This document shows, in pieces, positions 7,377 through 9,988 of a stretch of 9,988 bases of DNA. This stretch comes from an uncultured Bacteriovorax sp. (GTDB lineage: Bacteria > Bdellovibrionota > Bacteriovoracia > Bacteriovoracales > Bacteriovoracaceae), in the NCBI GenBank assembly GCA_943914745.1, contig CALUDF010000084.1, positions 1 through 9,988 on the forward strand, in the 5' to 3' direction. A program made the translations under genes and the position numbers. Below the pieces are notes generated by a model. That model searched no databases. It was not told the DNA's origin and worked only from the letters and a program-made list of their open reading frames with translations. Every line of letters begins with the position of its first letter. Positions within the stretch are counted from its first letter, which is position 1.

Positions 7377-8024
7377 TTATGGCATCTTTACGATATTGTA
7401 ATCTTGTCCGTAGAAAAGAGATTTTTCTTTGGCCACATAAGCACGCGCCTCTTGCTCAGTTGAGAAGGCCTCTAAGCTCACTCTAAACCAAGTCCCTTTT
7501 CCCTTAATGTCGATCTGATTGATGATTGGGTTGTAGCCTCTTGCCCTGAAGCCTTCAGCAAAGGCTTCCGCCTCTTTAAGTGTTCTATGACTTCCCAATT
7601 GAATTGTGTACTTCCCACTTAAAGCATCTTTAGCTCCTGAAGATGCGGACAGAGTGGATTTCGCTTCTCCATGAGCAGTGCTTGCACCATGCTCAACACT
7701 CATATTGCCATGGCCTGATTGAGCGGCAGCTCCACCACCGAACTCTTCACTGATTTTTTCTTGTAGCTTATTTTCAATCTCTGAACTCTCAACCGTGCTT
7801 GCTTCCGGGTTTGCTTTGATACTTGAGAGCTCTTCTTCCTTGTTGGAGAGAAGTTCCACGACCTTCTTCTGGTCCTCTTTTGTAATCCCCGCCATTTCCA
7901 GCGAATAATTCTTTCCGATCTTCACGCCTAAAACAAATGAAGTCACCGCGATTAAAATCATGAAAATGAAAATTAAAGCAACTTCCTTCTTAGCAAAGAC
8001 GTACAATTTTGTTTTTGAATCCAT
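7377..8024 (-). CDS. Membrane-anchored SPOR-domain protein
   Basis: SPOR domains bind peptidoglycan glycan strands stripped of stem peptides, as found at division septa, so this protein likely acts in the periplasm at the cell wall. The 215 residues show a short cytoplasmic N-terminus, one membrane span (about 14-34, VALIFIFMILIAVTSFVLGV), a charged helical segment (45-95), a Gly/Ala/Ser/His-rich linker (96-137) and a C-terminal SPOR domain (139-213) with YTIQLGSHRTLKEAEAF near its start and WFRVSLEAFSTEQEARAY in its second half. The architecture matches FtsN- or DedD-like proteins without proving orthology. The ATG at 8024 has no Shine-Dalgarno sequence; a strong promoter candidate places the transcription start on that A, so the message may be leaderless. 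The guanylyltransferase gene follows after 10 nt. Confidence 0.9.
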   Translation of the reverse strand: MDSKTKLYVFAKKEVALIFIFMILIAVTSFVLGVKIGKNYSLEMAGITKEDQKKVVELLSNKEEELSSIKANPEASTVESSEIENKLQEKISEEFGGGAAAQSGHGNMSVEHGASTAHGEAKSTLSASSGAKDALSGKYTIQLGSHRTLKEAEAFAEGFRARGYNPIINQIDIKGKGTWFRVSLEAFSTEQEARAYVAKEKSLFYGQDYNIVKMP

Positions 8025-8030
8025 GACTTC

Positions 8031-8059
8031 ATTTTAAACGCGATCCCAAGAGGTTGCAA
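8031..8059 (-). promoter_or_regulatory. Sigma-70-like promoter for the SPOR gene, predicted leaderless
   Basis: On the minus strand TTGCAA (8059-8054) and TAAAAT (8036-8031) are separated by exactly 17 nt, matching four and five of six consensus bases. Six bases after the -10 box is the A of the SPOR gene ATG at 8024, so transcription would begin at the start codon. The -35 box overlaps the left arm of the inverted repeat at 8057-8085. Confidence 0.55.
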
Positions 8060-8085
8060 TGGACTTTTTTTACCGCGGTCCATTG
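8057..8085. promoter_or_regulatory. Perfect 8-bp inverted repeat, candidate regulator or enhancer-binding site
   Basis: CAATGGAC (8057-8064) and GTCCATTG (8078-8085) are exact inverted copies separated by 13 nt, so their centres are 21 bp apart, two helical turns on one DNA face, as dimeric regulators require. Relative to the predicted sigma-54 start near 8160 it lies at about -103 to -75, the usual position of an upstream activating sequence. It also touches the SPOR gene -35 box, so binding could repress that gene. An RNA hairpin is less likely because it lies outside both predicted transcripts. Confidence 0.5.
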
Positions 8086-8138
8086 TTTAGACCACTTCTT
8101 GCCCTCTTTAGACCTCATTTCAAGCTCTCTTTTAGGCC
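8086..8138 (+). repeat. Three short direct repeats TTTAGRCC upstream of the pilin gene
   Basis: TTTAGACC occurs at 8086-8093 and again at 8107-8114, exactly 21 bp apart, and a variant TTTAGGCC follows at 8131-8138, where it forms the -24 part of the sigma-54 promoter candidate. The first copy directly abuts the inverted repeat. Phased repeats could be additional regulator sites; with 8 bases each, chance cannot be excluded. Confidence 0.35.
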
Positions 8139-8149
8139 CTTGCCTTGCA
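8134..8149 (+). promoter_or_regulatory. Sigma-54-type (-24/-12) promoter for the Flp pilin operon
   Basis: AGGCCCTTGCCTTGCA aligns with the RpoN consensus TGGCACGNNNNTTGCA: GG at 8135-8136 and GC at 8147-8148 have the invariant spacing, and the TTGCA half is perfect; three bases of the -24 half differ. Transcription would start near 8160, leaving a 19-nt leader that holds the strong pilin ribosome binding site. No comparable sigma-70 promoter was seen on this strand in the gap. Confidence 0.5.
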
Positions 8150-8168
8150 ATTTTGCCCCTACCAATAC

Positions 8169-8177
8169 AGGAGGGGG
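8169..8177 (+). promoter_or_regulatory. Strong ribosome binding site of the Flp pilin gene
   Basis: AGGAGGGGG immediately upstream of the ATG at 8179. The match to the 16S anti-Shine-Dalgarno end fits a highly expressed structural protein and rules out the longer in-frame start at 8059. Confidence 0.85.
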
Positions 8178-8178
8178 C

Positions 8179-8358
8179 ATGAAAACAATTAAAAAACTCA
8201 CAAAAAATCAAAAAGGCCAAGGAGTCATGGAATACGTCATCATTTCCAGCCTAGTCGGAATCGTCTGCATCACCGCAGTTAAGGGCTTTGGAGGAGTCAT
8301 TAAAGAGCGTGTAGAAGACATGAAAAAGTCCATCGTCGAAAACATTAAAAACAAGTAG
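8179..8358 (+). CDS. flp: Flp/Fap-type (class III) prepilin
   Basis: Major subunit candidate of a Flp (Tad) pilus, processed by a dedicated prepilin peptidase and assembled in the inner membrane. The 59 residues have a basic leader (1-13, ending NQKG), the class III cleavage motif G/QGVMEY with Glu at +5 and Tyr at +6 of the mature protein (residues 18 and 19), a hydrophobic helix (about 20-37) and a short charged tail. The mature pilin would be 46 residues, typical of Flp1. The start at 8179 is fixed by the AGGAGGGGG site; an in-frame ATG at 8059 would add 40 residues from the regulatory region and is rejected. It is the first gene of an overlapping cluster and lies behind a sigma-54-like promoter candidate. 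The peptidase, ATPase and secretin genes expected for a Tad system are not in the window. Confidence 0.88.
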   Translation: MKTIKKLTKNQKGQGVMEYVIISSLVGIVCITAVKGFGGVIKERVEDMKKSIVENIKNK

Positions 8359-8362
8359 CCCT

Positions 8363-9112
8363 ATGATTCTGGTCTACATTCTTTCTTTTAGCATTCTTAT
8401 TACGTCGGGCATTTACATGACCGACGTCCTTTTTCATGCCGATCAAAAGCTCAATAAAAAACAACAGACCTTCATTGAAAAAACCCAGGCTTTCCATAAA
8501 GAGCAAAATGATAACAAAGGCAACATAAGCCTCATGGCCGTCACTCTGACCCTCATCATCTCCTGCCTCTTCATGTACCTCACTCTCAAAATGAAAGTTG
8601 AACTCAAAGAGGCACGCTACAGAAAAGACAGCTATCTCTGCTTCCACTACCTCAATGTTGAAACTCAAAACTACATTGAGACCATGGCAAAATTCAATTT
8701 AGGTTTGCGAGGCCTCTTTGCCGCAAGCCTTCTTACTCCAAAGGCCAAAGCAGCTTTCGACGCTTTAAAAATCGCTCGCGATGTCCGCCATTTTTCATAT
8801 GTGAAAAATCTCATTAAAAATAACTACTGCAAAGGGGCGACTGACTCCCTGGCTTACCTTAAGAAATTCCCCTTTGAAACAAACCTCGCCTTCATCTTAA
8901 CCACCAATCCAGACGCAACAACCAGATTAAGGAGCCACAAATGGCAAGTGATCACCTACAAAAATCCCAAGGGCATCAGGCTCAACAAATCATTTTGCCT
9001 TTTTGGCGAATTCGAGGCCGAAGGGGTCATAAGGCCCAACCTAAAACTCAAAACTTCCGAATTTCCGATGAAGGGTCTTTCGAAATTGAAATGCTCATCT
9101 GGGTTTCTGTAA
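8363..9112 (+). CDS. Two-span membrane protein, TadE/TadG-like minor pilin candidate
   Basis: No confident family. The 249 residues have a hydrophobic segment at 2-23, a charged stretch at 25-52, then NKGNISLMAV (51-60) leading into a second span (about 55-76) and a soluble C-terminal domain with cysteines 93, 156, 212 and 244. The KG/NISLM site followed by a hydrophobic helix resembles TadE/TadG-type pilin-like N-termini, but Met replaces Glu at +5 and the site is internal rather than N-terminal, so processing is doubtful. The ATG lies 4 nt after the flp stop without a Shine-Dalgarno sequence, suggesting coupling to flp; an internal ATG at 8417 is no better. The last 172 nt overlap the next gene in another frame, yet the sequence there (for example FCLFGEFEAEG, 211-221) looks like ordinary protein. 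Assignment to pilus assembly rests mainly on its neighbours. Confidence 0.75.
   Translation: MILVYILSFSILITSGIYMTDVLFHADQKLNKKQQTFIEKTQAFHKEQNDNKGNISLMAVTLTLIISCLFMYLTLKMKVELKEARYRKDSYLCFHYLNVETQNYIETMAKFNLGLRGLFAASLLTPKAKAAFDALKIARDVRHFSYVKNLIKNNYCKGATDSLAYLKKFPFETNLAFILTTNPDATTRLRSHKWQVITYKNPKGIRLNKSFCLFGEFEAEGVIRPNLKLKTSEFPMKGLSKLKCSSGFL
8929..8934 (+). promoter_or_regulatory. Ribosome binding site inside the upstream gene, deciding the TadE-like start
   Basis: AAGGAG with an ideal 6-nt spacer to the ATG at 8941, located within the coding sequence of the preceding gene. It is the main evidence that the downstream protein starts here and overlaps its neighbour by 172 nt. Confidence 0.65.
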
Positions 9113-9225
9113 TTCTTTTGATTGTGACCGGTTTTTTGTCTATTCATAAGGTCTATATCAACGAGCACGAAGTCGTGCAGGAGGAGTTTCAACATGAATG
9201 GGATAAGCTCGACGCTAAAAGATGA
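8941..9225 (+). CDS. Small TadE/pilin-like membrane protein, overlapping the upstream gene
   Basis: The 94 residues consist of a long basic, polar N-terminus (1-44), the prepilin-like site DEG/SFEIEM (43-51) with Glu50 at +5, one hydrophobic helix (about 51-68, MLIWVSVILLIVTGFLSI) and a short acidic tail ending DAKR. This G/xxxxE plus helix layout is that of type IV and Tad pseudopilins such as TadE; the product after cleavage would be 49 residues. No member is recognised by name. The start at 8941 has an AAGGAG site 6 nt upstream, while the only later Met in frame (9091) lies inside the prepilin motif and lacks a site, so the gene overlaps its predecessor by 172 nt in a different frame. A 45-residue leader is unusually long for this class. 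It overlaps the next gene by 32 nt. Confidence 0.7.
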   Translation: MASDHLQKSQGHQAQQIILPFWRIRGRRGHKAQPKTQNFRISDEGSFEIEMLIWVSVILLIVTGFLSIHKVYINEHEVVQEEFQHEWDKLDAKR

Positions 9226-9679
9226 GATACAAAAAACCAAAGAGAGTAAGCACAAAGAAAAATTTAAGCTGCTGGCCACGATAGTTCTTACCAACATCAT
9301 GGTGGCCCTTCTCTGCCTCTCTAGAGAAGAGTCCCCTAAGGAAAAGAGCATAGATAAAATTTTCCATCCCGCTCACCAAATGATGGTGCTTCCTCTTTCG
9401 GTGATGCTCGCAGAAGAAAGGCTCACAAAAGAGAGTGAAACTAAAATCTCTCTTTACACCAAAGACAACCAACTCATCTCTGCCAAGGCCTACCTTCATA
9501 GTACCAGCCGAAAAGATCAGGAAGTAACCTACTTCAAAATTGAAATTGCCGATAGCGATCTAAAGAAAGTCAGTGAGCACCTGGGGCAAGAGATGGTAGG
9601 CATCCCTTATGTAGAGATACCTGAAACAAAAAAACTTAAGGCCATCACCAAAGGATCAAAGTATGAAATTAATTTGTAG
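9194..9679 (+). CDS. Single-span membrane protein of unknown function in the pilus cluster
   Basis: Not recognised. The 161 residues have a lysine-rich cytoplasmic N-terminus (1-24), one membrane span (about 25-43, FKLLATIVLTNIMVALLCL) and a periplasmic domain (44-161) with a predicted beta-rich middle (SETKISLYTKDNQLISAKAY, 81-100) and TYFKIEIADSDLKKVSEHLG (112-131). The topology and this last segment are loosely reminiscent of the C-terminal part of CpaB/RcpC pilus assembly proteins, but no SAF-domain signature is visible, so this is only a suggestion. The ATG is preceded by AGGAGGAG (9179-9186) with a 7-nt spacer, all inside the preceding gene, with which it overlaps by 32 nt. Membership of the pilus operon is inferred from overlap and shared strand. 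Confidence 0.8.
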   Translation: MNGISSTLKDEIQKTKESKHKEKFKLLATIVLTNIMVALLCLSREESPKEKSIDKIFHPAHQMMVLPLSVMLAEERLTKESETKISLYTKDNQLISAKAYLHSTSRKDQEVTYFKIEIADSDLKKVSEHLGQEMVGIPYVEIPETKKLKAITKGSKYEINL

Positions 9680-9965
9680 CCTCATTCTTCTTTTCTCACT
9701 CAACCTTCATGCACGTGATGTCATCTTAATTGAAAATAAAGCCCGCCCTGATGAGCTAAAAATGGTTCTTAAGATTCTTCAAGAAAAATTCAACATACCT
9801 AAAAAACTCATCACTATCAGGAGTATTGTTAACGATTGCGCGAAGGATTCAGACGCTATTATGCAGCTATGCTTAAAAGAGAATGCGGAGCTTGAAATTG
9901 TAAAAATGAATAAGTTTGTGGTGGAAAAAACGCTGAGAGTATTTTTAGAAATGGAGACGAACTAA
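9663..9965 (+). CDS. Small exported protein of unknown function in the pilus cluster
   Basis: Not recognised. The 100 residues start with a clear Sec signal peptide (1-17, MKLICSLILLFSLNLHA) with a probable cleavage before Arg18, so a mature periplasmic protein of about 83 residues is expected. The mature part is mixed alpha/beta in appearance and has two cysteines, 59 and 70, which could form a disulfide. Cys5 is too close to the N-terminus for a lipobox. The ATG has an AAGGA site (9651-9655) at 7 nt and overlaps the previous gene by 17 nt; the stop overlaps the next start by one base (TAATG). The context suggests a periplasmic accessory of the Tad/Flp apparatus; the sequence itself does not show a function. 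Confidence 0.78.
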   Translation: MKLICSLILLFSLNLHARDVILIENKARPDELKMVLKILQEKFNIPKKLITIRSIVNDCAKDSDAIMQLCLKENAELEIVKMNKFVVEKTLRVFLEMETN

Positions 9966-9988
9966 TGAAGACAAAAAACTTTGGCCGA
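9965..9988 (+). CDS. Start of a further gene in the pilus cluster, cut by window edge
   Basis: Only eight codons are visible (MKTKNFGR). The ATG overlaps the preceding TAA by one base and has a GGAG site (9953-9956) at 8 nt, the same compact arrangement as the other joints in this cluster, which is why it is called a gene. The product cannot be identified. Confidence 0.5.

Noticed and set aside
8077..8093. GGTC-N9-GACC hairpin next to the inverted repeat
   Set aside because: A four-base-pair stem is too short to be meaningful.
8059..8178. Longer Flp pilin start at 8059
   Set aside because: The extension is translated regulatory DNA, lies upstream of the predicted transcript start, and the strong AGGAGGGGG site serves the ATG at 8179.
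8941..9112. Frameshift or sequencing error joining the 249- and 94-residue proteins into one
   Set aside because: Each has its own complete architecture, and the second has an ideal ribosome binding site, so a split gene is not needed to explain the overlap.
8956..9351. Minus-strand open frame of 131 codons opposite the pilus cluster
   Set aside because: No ribosome binding site or domain; opposite three plus-strand genes that have signal, span or pilin features and ribosome binding sites.

Overview
The window reads as a chromosomal segment from a low-GC (low forties per cent by eye) Gram-negative bacterium. The long PurC with its YRGSVKNV and SVFDWGEMPD motifs resembles versions I associate with Bdellovibrio, Myxococcus and relatives. 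With the Tad-type pilus genes this suggests Bdellovibrionota, perhaps Bacteriovorax-like, but that placement is from memory of protein motifs, not a tree.

Layout. Positions 1-4404 hold a de novo purine block arranged divergently. On the minus strand purF is followed after 3 nt by purC, which runs off the left edge. On the plus strand purK and purE overlap by an ATGA. PurF makes phosphoribosylamine (step 1), PurK and PurE turn AIR into CAIR through N5-CAIR, and PurC adds aspartate to CAIR. The 126-nt gap between the chosen purF and purK starts holds two back-to-back promoter candidates around an imperfect inverted repeat, a possible shared operator.

Positions 4409-8024 hold three minus-strand genes, transcribed from right to left: a membrane-anchored SPOR-domain protein, a short-form mannose-1-phosphate guanylyltransferase (GDP-mannose synthesis) and a 591-residue secreted coiled-coil, serine-rich protein of unknown role. 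The first two are 10 nt apart and probably cotranscribed; the third has its own ribosome binding site and a weak promoter candidate.

Positions 8179-9988 (plus strand) hold the start of a tightly packed Flp/Tad-type pilus operon: a class III pilin of 59 residues, two small membrane proteins with pilin/TadE-like features, an unrecognised single-span protein, an unrecognised small exported protein, and the first codons of a sixth gene. Successive genes overlap by 172, 32, 17 and 1 nt, each later start having a Shine-Dalgarno sequence inside the preceding gene.

The most interesting stretch is the 154-nt divergent intergenic region 8025-8178. It carries a sigma-54-type promoter candidate with exact GG-N10-GC spacing 19 nt before the well-formed pilin leader, a perfect 8-bp inverted repeat about 75-103 bp upstream of the predicted start (the usual place for an enhancer-binding protein), and on the other strand a sigma-70-like promoter for the SPOR gene that would give a leaderless mRNA and whose -35 box overlaps the inverted repeat. 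No tRNA, rRNA, CRISPR array, transposon or phage feature was seen, and no gene-free stretch exceeds 300 bases.
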